DNA of 64,000 bases from Arthrobacter sp. H16F315. GTDB lineage: Bacteria > Actinomycetota > Actinomycetes > Actinomycetales > Micrococcaceae. The notes below the pieces were generated by a model. That model did no database searches, was not told the DNA's origin, and saw only the letters and a list, made by a program, of their open reading frames with translations. The first letter of the stretch is position 1. Each line of letters opens with the position of its first letter. Below are positions 43,850 through 52,873 of the stretch, piece by piece. Location of the stretch: the NCBI RefSeq assembly GCF_024124825.1, contig NZ_JAMXSS010000002.1:930001-994000 (forward strand). Direction: 5' to 3'. The position numbers and the translations under genes are program-made.

Positions 43850-45015
43850 CGGCCGGCAAGAACCCGGTCTTGAGCCGGATCAACGTGATGAAGCCGTGGC
43901 TCGGAGCCGAGGAAGCCGAAGCGGTAGCCGAAGTGATCGCCTCGGGCTGGGTGGCGCAGGGACCACGCGTGAAGCGCTTCGAAGAAGCCTTCGCGGAGAC
44001 GCAGCAAGCCGGCTTCGCCGTCGCCGTGTCCAGTTGCACAGCTGCCCTGCATCTGGCACTGAAGGTGGCCGGCATTGGGCCGCGTGATGACGTTGTAGTG
44101 CCGTCCTTCTCATTCATCGCCACCGCAAATTCTGTCACCTATGTCGGTGCCCGTCCCGTTTTCGCCGATGTTGAGCCGGCCACGGGGAATGTGTCGGTGT
44201 CGACACTTGAGGCTGCCCTGACCCCCGCCACGCGCGCTGTGATCGTCGTGGACCAGGGAGGTATGCCAGTTGATCTGGATCCGATCCGTGGCCTGTGCGA
44301 CCCACTGGGCATCACCGTCATCGAGGACGCAGCCTGCGCGGCGGGCTCAACGTACCGGGGCCGGCCAGCGGGGGCGGGAGCCGAGCTCTCGGCCTGGTCC
44401 TTCCACCCCCGCAAAATACTGACCACCGGGGAAGGCGGGATGCTGACCACCGACAACGCGGCCTGGGCCAACCGGGCGCGGACGTTGCGGGAGCACGCCA
44501 TGAGCGTCTCGGCGAACGAGCGGCACTCCACGGTCCTGGCGCCACCGGAATCCTATGGCGAGATCGGTTTTAACTACCGGATGACGGATCTGCAGGCGGC
44601 CGTCGGGCTCGTACAGCTGGAACGCCTGGGTGAGGCGGTGTCCCGGCGCCGGGCAATCGCCAATACGTACCGCAGGGCACTCGCCGGGGTTGAGGGCCTG
44701 CGCTTCAGCCAGGACCCCTTGTACGGCACCAGCAATTTCCAGTCCTTCTGGCTCGAAGTACTGCCGGGCTTTGCCCTCGGGCGGGAGGAACTCCTGGCGC
44801 GACTGGCCCAGGACGGCATTTCCGCCCGGCGGGGAATTATGGCCGCGCACCGGCAGCCTGCCTACGCCGGGATGGACACCGGGAAAGCTGACCTGTCGGT
44901 GACGGAGCGGCTCACGGACAGCACCCTAATCCTGCCCGTATACCACCAGCTGACACCGGACGAGCAGTCCAGGGTGATCGATTCGATAGCCAAGTCTGCC
45001 GAGGAAAAGCCATGA
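43846..45015 (+). CDS. DegT/DnrJ aminotransferase, PglE/perosamine-synthase type
   Basis: 389 residues. PLP-dependent fold type I with SGWVAQGPRVKRFEEAFAET, VSSCTAALHLALKV and the internal-aldimine lysine in SFHPRKILTTGEGGM, the form seen in PglE, PseC and perosamine synthases. Near the end NYRMTDLQAAVGLVQLE is conserved. It would transaminate a keto nucleotide sugar. GTG 43846 overlaps the epimerase stop (GTGA). The next gene encodes a NeuD/PglD-type acyltransferase, matching a sugar-4-amine N-acetylation pair. Confidence 0.9.
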   Translation: MTAGKNPVLSRINVMKPWLGAEEAEAVAEVIASGWVAQGPRVKRFEEAFAETQQAGFAVAVSSCTAALHLALKVAGIGPRDDVVVPSFSFIATANSVTYVGARPVFADVEPATGNVSVSTLEAALTPATRAVIVVDQGGMPVDLDPIRGLCDPLGITVIEDAACAAGSTYRGRPAGAGAELSAWSFHPRKILTTGEGGMLTTDNAAWANRARTLREHAMSVSANERHSTVLAPPESYGEIGFNYRMTDLQAAVGLVQLERLGEAVSRRRAIANTYRRALAGVEGLRFSQDPLYGTSNFQSFWLEVLPGFALGREELLARLAQDGISARRGIMAAHRQPAYAGMDTGKADLSVTERLTDSTLILPVYHQLTPDEQSRVIDSIAKSAEEKP

Positions 45016-45671
45016 CAGAACTTCTTGTGATCGGCGCCAGCGGCCTCGCCCGCGAGGTGCTTTCCTGCGTCCGCGAGACCGGACAATTCGACGTCGTTGG
45101 CGTCCTCGACGACGACGACGCCAAGGTAGGTTCTGCCCTTGATGGTGCCCCCATCCTGGGACCCGTCAGCTATGCCCTGCGTTATCCCGCAGCACGGGTC
45201 GTCGTTTGCATCGGCGCCGGGCGGGCGCGAGAGCGTGTTGTGGCGCGACTGGCCGGTTTGGGTGTACCGGCCTACCGCTTCGCAACCGTTGTTGACCCTT
45301 CGGTGCGGGTCCCTTCCTGCTGCGAGGTCGGCCCCGGAAGCATCCTGCTGGGAAATGTCACCCTGACCGCCGCGATCCTGGTCGGAAGCCATGTGGTGCT
45401 GATGCCTGGTGTGACGTTGACCCATGACGATGTAGTGGAGGACTTCGCCACCTTGGCTGCCGGCGTTTGTTTGGGCGGCGGGGTCAGGATCGGCCGTGCG
45501 GCTTACCTTGGCATGAACTCATCGGTCCGCGAAGGCACCACCGTGGGGTCGGGTTCTGTGATTGGTATGGGTGCCGCCGTCTTGGCCGATGTGCCGCCGG
45601 ACGAGACCTGGGCCGGAGTACCGGCCCGGGTGCTCAAGCCCGCGGATGCCGAGGCGGGCGCCCGGGGATGA
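45012..45671 (+). CDS. NeuD/PglD-family sugar N/O-acyltransferase
   Basis: 219 residues. The N-terminal Rossmann-like PglD domain starts TELLVIGASGLAREVLSCVR; the C-terminal left-handed beta-helix repeats run through GPGSILLGNVTLTAAILVGS, IGRAAYLGMNSSVREGTTVG and VIGMGAAVLADVPPDETWAG. It would acetylate an amino sugar nucleotide with acetyl-CoA, consistent with the PglE-type enzyme encoded just before it. Both boundaries are ATGA overlaps. Confidence 0.88.
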   Translation: MTELLVIGASGLAREVLSCVRETGQFDVVGVLDDDDAKVGSALDGAPILGPVSYALRYPAARVVVCIGAGRARERVVARLAGLGVPAYRFATVVDPSVRVPSCCEVGPGSILLGNVTLTAAILVGSHVVLMPGVTLTHDDVVEDFATLAAGVCLGGGVRIGRAAYLGMNSSVREGTTVGSGSVIGMGAAVLADVPPDETWAGVPARVLKPADAEAGARG

Positions 45672-46801
45672 CATCGCCGTTGGAAGCCAGAGTCTGCGTC
45701 CCCTTCGTTGACCTGGGCGCTCAGCAGGACGAGATTGCCGAGGAAGTCGACATCGGCCTGAAAGAGGTTTTCGCCCGGACTTCATTCATTGGCGGCCCCG
45801 CCGTGGCGGAATTTGAGCAGGCCTACGCCCGTTTCCTCGACACCGGACACTGCGTCGGGGTGGCCAACGGCACGGATGCGCTGGAACTGGCCCTGCGCGC
45901 GTGCGGGGTCAGTGCGGGCGGGGAAGTCATTCTCCCGGCCAACACGTTTATCGCTACTGCCGAGGCGGTGAGCCGGACCGGTGCCGTGCCGGTCCTCGTC
46001 GACGTCGACCCGGAGTACCTGCTGATCGACCCGGACCAGGTGGAGCAGGCTGTCACGCGGCGGACCCAAGCGATCGTGCCCGTTCACTTGTTCGGCCAAA
46101 CGGCATTCGTTGAGCGTCTGGAACCGATCGCGGCCGCGTGCGGCGCAGTGATCATCGAAGACGCCGCCCAGGCGCAGGGCGCCTCCCGCTACGGCCGGTG
46201 CGCCGGCACACTGGGATTGGCTGCCGGAACAAGCTTCTATCCGGGCAAGAACCTCGGGGCGGCCGGTGATGCCGGCGCCGTGCTGACCGCTGACGGGGAC
46301 GTCGCGGCCCGAGTTCGGATGCTTGGCGCGCACGGGAGCGCACGCAAATACGAGCACGACGCGGTGGGTATGAATTCACGCCTCGACACCGTCCAGGCAG
46401 TGGTGCTGAACGCCAAGCTGCGGAGGCTGGCGGGCTGGAACGAACGGCGCCGGCAGGCCGCGTCACGGTACCGGGAGCTGCTGGCGGACGTGCCCGGCGT
46501 CGAGCTCCCCCGCAGCGCCCCGGACAACCTCGATGTCTGGCATCTTTACGTGGTCCGCGTCCCCGATCGGGACCGGGTCCTCGCCGAGCTGAACGCCGCG
46601 GGGATCGGTGCCGGCATCCACTACCCGGTCCCGGTCCATCTGAGCGGGGCTTATCGCGGGATGGAGCTCGGCCCCGGCAGTTTTCCGGTCGCGGAACGGG
46701 CCGCTCGCGGGATTCTGTCGTTGCCCGTCTATCCGCACATCACCGAGGCTCAGCAGCAGTATGTCGCGGAACGGCTGCAGGCAGCCCTGAGCGGCTCATG
46801 A
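45668..46801 (+). CDS. DegT/DnrJ aminotransferase, WbpE/WlbC/FdtB type
   Basis: 377 residues. Fold type I PLP enzyme: RVCVPFVDLGAQQDEIAEEV, VGVANGTDALELALRACGVS, and the lysine in SFYPGKNLGAAGDAGAVL, a signature of C3-transaminating WbpE, WlbC and FdtB/QdtB. It is distinct from the other aminotransferase in this operon. With the WlbA-like oxidoreductase and WlbB-like acetyltransferase it completes a C3-amino-sugar route. ATGA overlaps at both ends. Confidence 0.9.
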   Translation: MTSPLEARVCVPFVDLGAQQDEIAEEVDIGLKEVFARTSFIGGPAVAEFEQAYARFLDTGHCVGVANGTDALELALRACGVSAGGEVILPANTFIATAEAVSRTGAVPVLVDVDPEYLLIDPDQVEQAVTRRTQAIVPVHLFGQTAFVERLEPIAAACGAVIIEDAAQAQGASRYGRCAGTLGLAAGTSFYPGKNLGAAGDAGAVLTADGDVAARVRMLGAHGSARKYEHDAVGMNSRLDTVQAVVLNAKLRRLAGWNERRRQAASRYRELLADVPGVELPRSAPDNLDVWHLYVVRVPDRDRVLAELNAAGIGAGIHYPVPVHLSGAYRGMELGPGSFPVAERAARGILSLPVYPHITEAQQQYVAERLQAALSGS

Positions 46802-47418
46802 CAACGCCGCCGCACACCTGGAGGAACGCCGTGACATCTATCGCCGACACTGCGGACGTGGCTCAGAGCGCCGTTGTGGGGGAAGGAACGCGAATCTGGC
46901 ATCTGGCGCAGATTCGGGAGGACGCCATCCTCGGCAGTAACTGCAACATCGGCCGCGGAGCCTACGTGGGCCCCGGCGTTGTGCTGGGGAACAACTGCAA
47001 ACTGCAAAACTATGCCCTCGTCTATGAGCCGGCCCGCCTGGCGGACGGCGTCTTCGTCGGACCCGCGGCCGTTCTTACCAATGACCTGCATCCGCGGGCC
47101 ATCACGCCGGACGGAACGCTGAAGGACTCGGATGACTGGGTCGCCGTCGGCGTCACGGTCGGCCGGGGTGCTTCCATCGGAGCCGGTGCCATCTGTATCG
47201 CCCCCGCCTCGATCGGGGAGTGGGCGACCGTTGCTGCCGGCGCGGTGGTTACCAGGGACGTGCCGCCCTACGCCGTTGTGATCGGTGTCCCCGCCCGGCA
47301 GTCAGGCTGGGTGGGCGAGGCAGGACATCCGCTTAAGGAGGCCGGCGCCTGCTGGCTCTGCCCGGCCACCGGCCGCAGTTACATCGAACGCAACGGGCGC
47401 TTAACACCGGTGGACTAG
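46798..47418 (+). CDS. Hexapeptide N-acetyltransferase, WlbB/WbpD type
   Basis: 206 residues. Left-handed beta-helix: VGEGTRIWHLAQIREDAILG, NIGRGAYVGPGVVLGNNCKL, QNYALVYEPARLADGVFVGP, then AVLTNDLHPRAI, the closing pattern of WlbB/WbpD, which acetylate the 3-amino group of UDP-2-acetamido-3-amino uronates. The C-terminus carries a CWLCPATGRSY extension. ATGA overlap with the aminotransferase before it. A 16-bp gap separates it from the large fused glycosyltransferase. Confidence 0.88.
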   Translation: MTTPPHTWRNAVTSIADTADVAQSAVVGEGTRIWHLAQIREDAILGSNCNIGRGAYVGPGVVLGNNCKLQNYALVYEPARLADGVFVGPAAVLTNDLHPRAITPDGTLKDSDDWVAVGVTVGRGASIGAGAICIAPASIGEWATVAAGAVVTRDVPPYAVVIGVPARQSGWVGEAGHPLKEAGACWLCPATGRSYIERNGRLTPVD

Positions 47419-47434
47419 GGAGCAAGGAGGCAGC

Positions 47435-50056
47435 GTGGAAAAGCTGGAAATATGCCAGGTCATTCTGGGCGGGACACCGGTAGACCTGATGGAATCCGAA
47501 GCAGCGGTAGAGCGGATACTCGCGAGGGTGCGGGAGGGCGGCGGAAATCCGCCGCTGGGGGTGGCGTCGGTCAACCTTGATCATGTGCACCATTTTGGTA
47601 CCGGCGGCCGGTGGGCGGGCACCTTGCACGCCAACCCGGCAAGCAGGGTGGATTGGCTCTATTTCGTGGACGGGGCGCCCCTGGTCTCCCAATCCCAACG
47701 TATTACCGGGCGCCGGTGGCCCCGGCTGGCCGGGAGCGACCTGGCAGCCCCGATCCTGGCACGGGCAGAGCAACTCGGGCTGAGGGTAGGATTTCTCGGC
47801 GGCTCGCCACCGAACCAGCGGCTGTTGGCGCGGAAGATGGCACAGGAGCACCCCGCGCTGCAGCTCGCCGGCATGTGGTCCCCGAGCCGGGAGGACTTGG
47901 CCTCCGTGCAGGAGTCCGGGCGTATTGCCCGTGAGATTGCCGATTCGGGCACCCAGATCCTCTACGTCGGATTGGGAAAGCCGCGCCAGGAACTCTGGAT
48001 AGACGAGTATGGGCCGTCCACCGGGGCAACCGTTCTGCTGGCCTTCGGCGCGGCGGTGGACTTCCTTGCCGACCGGGTTCAGCGCGCGCCTGAATGGTTT
48101 AGCCAACACGGCCTGGAATGGGGATACCGGCTGGCCCGTGAACCAAGGCGGCTGGCGGGCCGCTACCTTGTTGACGGGCCACCTGCTTACCTGACATTGC
48201 GGACAGGGTCCAGAGCCGTTCCCGCCGTCCGCACGGATTCGCTGCCCCATGCGGCCCCTGCGCCGCGGACTCCGGGCCGCTTCACCGGACCGGAGGGTGC
48301 CGCGGACGCCGTCGTTGTTATTGTGACCTTCAACAGCGCAGGGTGCGTTGAGGGCCTGCTGGAAACCCTGCGGGGAGAAACGGCGGACCTGAGGCTGAGG
48401 GTTCTTGTGGCAGACAACTCGTCCAGCGACGGCACCTTGGATGTGGTGCGCCGCGGCCATCCTGACGTCCAGGCCTTCAGCACGGGCGGCAACCTGGGCT
48501 ATTCCGGCGGCATCAACGCCGCCATGCGGCGGGCCGGTGATGCCGCCACCGTGGTGGTGCTCAACCCCGATTTGACGGTGGCACCTGGCAGCATCCGGAC
48601 CCTGCTGCACCGACTGAATGCTTCGCAGGCCGGGGCCGTGGTTCCTCGGCTGGTGAACGAACGGGGGGTGGCCAGCCGCTCGCTCTTCCGGGAGCCGAGC
48701 ATTGCCACTGCCGTGGGCGACGCGCTGCTGGGCCGCCGCGCGCCCAACCGGCCCGGCTGGCTCGCCGGAACGGACTACTCGCCGGAAAGTTACGCCCATC
48801 CCCATCCCGTGGATTGGGCTACCGGTGCCGCGCTGATGGTCCGGCGTTCGCTGGCGGATGCCCTGCCGTGGGACGAGTCCTATTTTCTCTACAGCGAGGA
48901 GACTGACTTTTTTCGGAGCCTGCGCACGATGGGTGAAACCGTCTGGTACGAGCCCGAGGCTGTTATGCGCCACACCGGAGGGGCCTCCGGCAGTTCACCG
49001 GAGCTGAACGCGCTCTTGTCCGTCAACCGTGTCCGCTACATCCGCAAATACCATTCCGGTGCCTATGCTGCCGTGTTCCGCGGCACCGTTGTGCTCTCTG
49101 AACTCCTGCGCCTCTGGAAGCCCGATCGCCGCGGCGTGCTGCGGACGGTACTCAACGAGGGCAGTTGGACTGCCCTGCCGGGACCGGGAAAAAGCGCGGG
49201 CGAGGACGCGGACGCCGGGGCTTTCCCGCACGGTTCGGTGATCATTCCGGCGCACAATGAAGCGGCCGTGATCGCGCGGACCTTAGCGCCGCTGGCCCGG
49301 CTGGCTGCGAAAGGCCAGTTGGAGGTCATCGTGGCCTGCAACGGTTGTGGCGACGAAACCGCAGCCATCGCCGGACGATTCGAGGGCGTGAAGGTGCTGG
49401 AATTGGAGCAGCCGTCCAAGACGGCCGCTCTGAATGCCGGGGACGCCATCGCCTCGCACTGGCCGCGGCTCTACCTCGACGCGGATGTGCAGATCAGCCC
49501 CGGCACCGTCCGGGACGTCCTCAATACGCTGCTCTCCGGGCGCATTCTGGCCGCCCGTCCCGCCGCCCGCCTTGACCTTCAGGACGCGCACCCGCTCATC
49601 CACTCGTACTACTGCACACGGCTGAATCTGCCCGCCACCCAGACCGGTCTCTGGGGCGGGGGCGTTTACGGACTGTCCAAAGAAGGGCGGGGGCGGTTCC
49701 TGAAATTCCCTGAACTCACCGCAGATGATCTATTCGTGGACCGACTCTTTGAGCCGGCGGAAAAGGCCGTGCTGGACGTGGAACCGGTAGTTATTTGTCC
49801 GCCGAAGACGCCCAAGGATCAAGTGGCCGTGCTGCACCGCATATACCGGGGCAACGCCGAACAGGGCAGAAGCCACAGTACGGCGGCTCAAACACTGACC
49901 CAGGTTGTTCGTACCATCCGTGGCCCGTTCTCCGCCGTCAACGCCTCGGTCTATCTGGGATTTGCCCTGGCGGGCCGCCGTCTCGCCGCGCACCCGGCAG
50001 TGTGGGAACGTGACGCGAGTACCCGCAAAGCGGGTGCCGCCGGGGCTGCGGGCTGA
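47435..50056 (+). CDS. Triple glycosyltransferase fusion: WecG/TagA (GT26) + GT2 + GT2
   Basis: 873 residues. Residues about 1-260 are a WecG/TagA/CpsF domain, with LYVGLGKPRQELWIDEYG, AFGAAVDFLADRVQRAPEWF and LEWGYRLAREPRRLAGRYL. A Pro-rich linker follows. About 290-570 is a GT2 domain (VVVIVTFNSAGCVEGLLETL, NLGYSGGINAAMRRA, LNPDLTVAPGSI). About 600-850 is a second GT2 domain (GSVIIPAHNEAAVIARTLAP, LNAGDAIASHWPRLYLDADV). All three keep their donor-binding acidic motifs. GTG 47435 follows AAGGAGG. It closes the second EPS operon; it would perform consecutive sugar additions. Confidence 0.9.
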   Translation: MEKLEICQVILGGTPVDLMESEAAVERILARVREGGGNPPLGVASVNLDHVHHFGTGGRWAGTLHANPASRVDWLYFVDGAPLVSQSQRITGRRWPRLAGSDLAAPILARAEQLGLRVGFLGGSPPNQRLLARKMAQEHPALQLAGMWSPSREDLASVQESGRIAREIADSGTQILYVGLGKPRQELWIDEYGPSTGATVLLAFGAAVDFLADRVQRAPEWFSQHGLEWGYRLAREPRRLAGRYLVDGPPAYLTLRTGSRAVPAVRTDSLPHAAPAPRTPGRFTGPEGAADAVVVIVTFNSAGCVEGLLETLRGETADLRLRVLVADNSSSDGTLDVVRRGHPDVQAFSTGGNLGYSGGINAAMRRAGDAATVVVLNPDLTVAPGSIRTLLHRLNASQAGAVVPRLVNERGVASRSLFREPSIATAVGDALLGRRAPNRPGWLAGTDYSPESYAHPHPVDWATGAALMVRRSLADALPWDESYFLYSEETDFFRSLRTMGETVWYEPEAVMRHTGGASGSSPELNALLSVNRVRYIRKYHSGAYAAVFRGTVVLSELLRLWKPDRRGVLRTVLNEGSWTALPGPGKSAGEDADAGAFPHGSVIIPAHNEAAVIARTLAPLARLAAKGQLEVIVACNGCGDETAAIAGRFEGVKVLELEQPSKTAALNAGDAIASHWPRLYLDADVQISPGTVRDVLNTLLSGRILAARPAARLDLQDAHPLIHSYYCTRLNLPATQTGLWGGGVYGLSKEGRGRFLKFPELTADDLFVDRLFEPAEKAVLDVEPVVICPPKTPKDQVAVLHRIYRGNAEQGRSHSTAAQTLTQVVRTIRGPFSAVNASVYLGFALAGRRLAAHPAVWERDASTRKAGAAGAAG

Positions 50057-50064
50057 CCGCCGCC

Positions 50065-50532
50065 TCATTTCACGCGTTCCGGTTCGCCGATCCGGGCCGG
50101 ATCGTGGCCGGACGGCAGACCCTGCGCCGGCCCGGCGAGTTGCGCCAGCAGGTCGCGGATTTCGGCGAGCAGGGCGGTGTCCGCCGGGAGCGCTTTCTCT
50201 TCCGGCTCCGCGGTTGCGAGGCGCTTCTTGACCAGGCGGTTGATCCGGTTCATCGGAGCCACAAAGAGGAAATAGACGACCCCCGCGGTGATCATAAACG
50301 TGACGAACGCCGTGATGACCCCGCCAAAGTTGACAAAGGTCTTCTCGTTTCCCGGCCAGATATGGAATCCGAGCCCGTCTGTTTCGACTCCGCCGACCGC
50401 AGCAATGACGGGGTTCACGATGTTTGAGGTGAACGCGCCGACGAGGGCTGTGAAAGCGGTGCCAACAACGACGGCTATGGACAGTTCGATCACGTTGCCG
50501 CGCAGGATAAAGTCCTTGAATCCTCTGAGCAT
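50065..50532 (-). CDS. mscL: Large-conductance mechanosensitive channel
   Basis: 155 residues: MLRGFKDFILRGNVIELSIA with the TM1 start, VVVGTAFTALVGAFTSNIVN, TM2 VNFGGVITAFVTFMITAGVV and the cytoplasmic helix bundle tail. The pore-lining FILRGNV and GTAF segments are conserved. It forms a homopentamer that opens under osmotic downshock. The C-terminal extension is about 25 residues longer than in E. coli. ATG 50532. It converges on the EPS operon with 8 bp between the stops. Confidence 0.96.
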   Translation of the reverse strand: MLRGFKDFILRGNVIELSIAVVVGTAFTALVGAFTSNIVNPVIAAVGGVETDGLGFHIWPGNEKTFVNFGGVITAFVTFMITAGVVYFLFVAPMNRINRLVKKRLATAEPEEKALPADTALLAEIRDLLAQLAGPAQGLPSGHDPARIGEPERVK

Positions 50533-50736
50533 GGGTCCTCCGGTGTGCTGTGAGATAAAAAAATCTGTGCGCCGTCCCGCGGGCGCGGGGATCAACCGGT
50601 AGACGCTATCACTTCCCGGCGAGGTTCCATTGAACGGCTGGGAAAGAAGGCTCCATGACCGTCCGGCGTAGCATCGGTCCTGGATGCCAGCGCCGCCGTC
50701 GTAACCAATGGACTGCTGGAAAGGTGCCGCCACCCC

Positions 50737-51843
50737 GTGAAAATACTTGCCGAGCTGTTCAGCATTGCGCCCGGCAACAAGGACCACCAGGCCGCCATGC
50801 GTTGCGCCATCGGTGTTTTTGTCCCGCTGATCACGCTGGTGTTCCTGGACCGCCTGGATCTGGCGATCTTCGCGTCCTTCGGCGCTTTCACCGGGATTTA
50901 CGGCCGTAATGAACCGCACGCCAGGCGCTTCGGGCTGCAGCTGAAGGCCGGTGCATTGATGCTGGCAGTTATGCTGCTTGCTGCCCTGACCGCCCGGGCC
51001 GGGGTCGCCTTTGCGCTCACGGCGCCGGAGACCCTCTGGCTCCAGGTGCTCGCCACTGCCTTGGTGGCCGGAAGCTGCTCGCTGATCGTCGCCAGGTGGC
51101 GGCTTCGCCCCGCAGGCTCCTTGTTCCACATCTTCGCGTTCGCAGCGATCGCGGCGATTCCGCACCAGCCGCGGCTCTGGCAGGGCCTGCTGGCGGCCGT
51201 GGCGGCAGTGGCGTTCTCCGTCCTGGTTGGTATGTCCTCCCGCCTGGTCCGGAGCCGCCGGACACCGTGGGTGGCGCCCGCCACAGGCTCCCTGGCACCG
51301 GGTGAAAAGCGGACAGCCCTGCGCGAGAGCATCGGCTACCTTGTGGCGGCGGGCCTGGCCGGAACCCTCGCAACGCTGGTTGGACAGCGGTTGGGCGTTG
51401 GCCACAACTACTGGGCAATGGTGGCCGCCGTCGTCCCGCTCGTGGGCCACACCACCCGGCACCGGGTAAGCCGCGGGCTGCAAAGAATCGTTGGTACCGC
51501 GATCGGGCTGGTACTCCTGGCCGGGATCCTGCTCCTGCAGCCCGCACCCTGGCAGACCGTTCTGGTGATCGCCGCCTGCCAGTTCGGCGCGGAGATGTTC
51601 ATTGCCCGCCACTACGGGCTGGCCCAGATCTTCGTGACCCCGCTGGCGCTGTTTTCGACCCTCCTGGTGGCTCCCTCGGCACCGGGCATACTGTTGCGCG
51701 ACCGGATCATCGAAACCGTCATTGGAGCCGCCGTCGGGGTCGCCGTTGTGCTGGCCCCGACAGCGCGGCGCCGTCTTCGACTCCGGCAGCCACGCTGGCC
51801 GGGTACTGCCGGTGCCCAGGGCCGGACAAGGCACCGGGTCTAA
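50737..51843 (+). CDS. FUSC-family membrane protein
   Basis: 368 residues with membrane segments in two halves: AIGVFVPLITLVFLDRLDLA, FGAFTGIYGRNEPHARRFG (the conserved FG.ftg.yg...p...R) and, in the second half, GVGHNYWAMVAAVVPLVGHT plus RHRVSRGLQRIVGTAIGLVL. This is the FUSC/aromatic-acid-exporter-like fold. It may export organic acids or anions; the substrate is unknown. GTG 50737 start. Divergent from mscL. Confidence 0.8.
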   Translation: MKILAELFSIAPGNKDHQAAMRCAIGVFVPLITLVFLDRLDLAIFASFGAFTGIYGRNEPHARRFGLQLKAGALMLAVMLLAALTARAGVAFALTAPETLWLQVLATALVAGSCSLIVARWRLRPAGSLFHIFAFAAIAAIPHQPRLWQGLLAAVAAVAFSVLVGMSSRLVRSRRTPWVAPATGSLAPGEKRTALRESIGYLVAAGLAGTLATLVGQRLGVGHNYWAMVAAVVPLVGHTTRHRVSRGLQRIVGTAIGLVLLAGILLLQPAPWQTVLVIAACQFGAEMFIARHYGLAQIFVTPLALFSTLLVAPSAPGILLRDRIIETVIGAAVGVAVVLAPTARRRLRLRQPRWPGTAGAQGRTRHRV

Positions 51844-51912
51844 GGTCTCTGGCCGGTGCCTTGTGCAACCGGGAGGCTAGTCTGGAGGAGAACTAGGCTA
51901 CGGGGGTTGCTG

Positions 51913-52872
51913 GTGGAAGCCGCACAGGCGCAAATCCGGGACGTGCTGGACGTCAGCGGACTGGTCAAACGCTATGGGGATCTCACCGCCGTCGGTGGCG
52001 TCTCCTTCCACATCGGTGCCGGCGAAACCTTCGGGCTGCTGGGACCCAATGGCGCCGGCAAAACGACAATCATCTCGATGGTCGCAGGCCTGATCGCCGC
52101 CAACGAAGGAACCGTCCGGGTGGCAGGCCAGGAGATGGATCCGGCCCGGACCGAGGCCAAGCGGAACATTGGCCTGGTCCCGCAGGAACTGGCCATCTAC
52201 CCGGACCTGACGGCCCGGGAAAACCTGAAATTCTTCGGCCGGCTGCAGGGTCTCACCGGCAGGCGCCTCACCCAGCGCACCAATGAAGTGCTGGAGCTGA
52301 TTGGTCTCGCCGACAGGGCCGGCGACCAGACCAAGAAGTATTCCGGCGGTATGAAGCGCCGGCTGAACATCGGCATCGGACTGCTCCACCGTCCCACCCT
52401 GCTGATCCTGGATGAGCCGACCGTCGGGGTGGATCCGCAGTCCCGCAACGCCATTCTCGAGTCCGTGGAGAAACTCTCGGTCGACGGCATGGCGGTCCTC
52501 TACACAACCCACTACATGGAGGAAGCCGAGCGGCTCTGTGACCGGATCGCGATCATTGACGAAGGCCGGATCCAGGCAGAGGGCACGCGGGAGCAACTGA
52601 TCACGCTCACCGGCGGCGTGGACCGGATTAATCTTCGCGGCGACGGCAGCATGGCGCGGGCGGCGGAGGTCCTCCGGGAATTGCCCGCCGTGCAGCATGT
52701 CGACAACGACGGGGCCGGACTGATGCTGACTGTCAGCGACGGCCCCACAGCGCTCGCGGGAATCGTGACCGGCGCCGGCAGCGCCGGGATGTCGGTAACA
52801 TCCGTGGAAATCGTCCGGCCGGACCTCGAGTCCGTCTTCCTGCACCTGACCGGCAAAGCGCTGAGGGACTGA
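51913..52872 (+). CDS. ABC exporter ATP-binding protein, DrrA/CcmA type
   Basis: 319 residues from GTG 51913, preceded by a G-run at 51902-51906; an ATG far upstream at 51856 is less likely. Walker A GPNGAGKT, signature YSGGMKRRLNIGIGL, Walker B LLILDEPTVGVDP and the DrrA-like C-terminal domain are all present. It powers export through the two ABC-2 permeases encoded next. The three genes form a tight operon with a 1-bp gap and an ATGA overlap. Confidence 0.92.
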   Translation: MEAAQAQIRDVLDVSGLVKRYGDLTAVGGVSFHIGAGETFGLLGPNGAGKTTIISMVAGLIAANEGTVRVAGQEMDPARTEAKRNIGLVPQELAIYPDLTARENLKFFGRLQGLTGRRLTQRTNEVLELIGLADRAGDQTKKYSGGMKRRLNIGIGLLHRPTLLILDEPTVGVDPQSRNAILESVEKLSVDGMAVLYTTHYMEEAERLCDRIAIIDEGRIQAEGTREQLITLTGGVDRINLRGDGSMARAAEVLRELPAVQHVDNDGAGLMLTVSDGPTALAGIVTGAGSAGMSVTSVEIVRPDLESVFLHLTGKALRD

Positions 52873-52873
52873 G

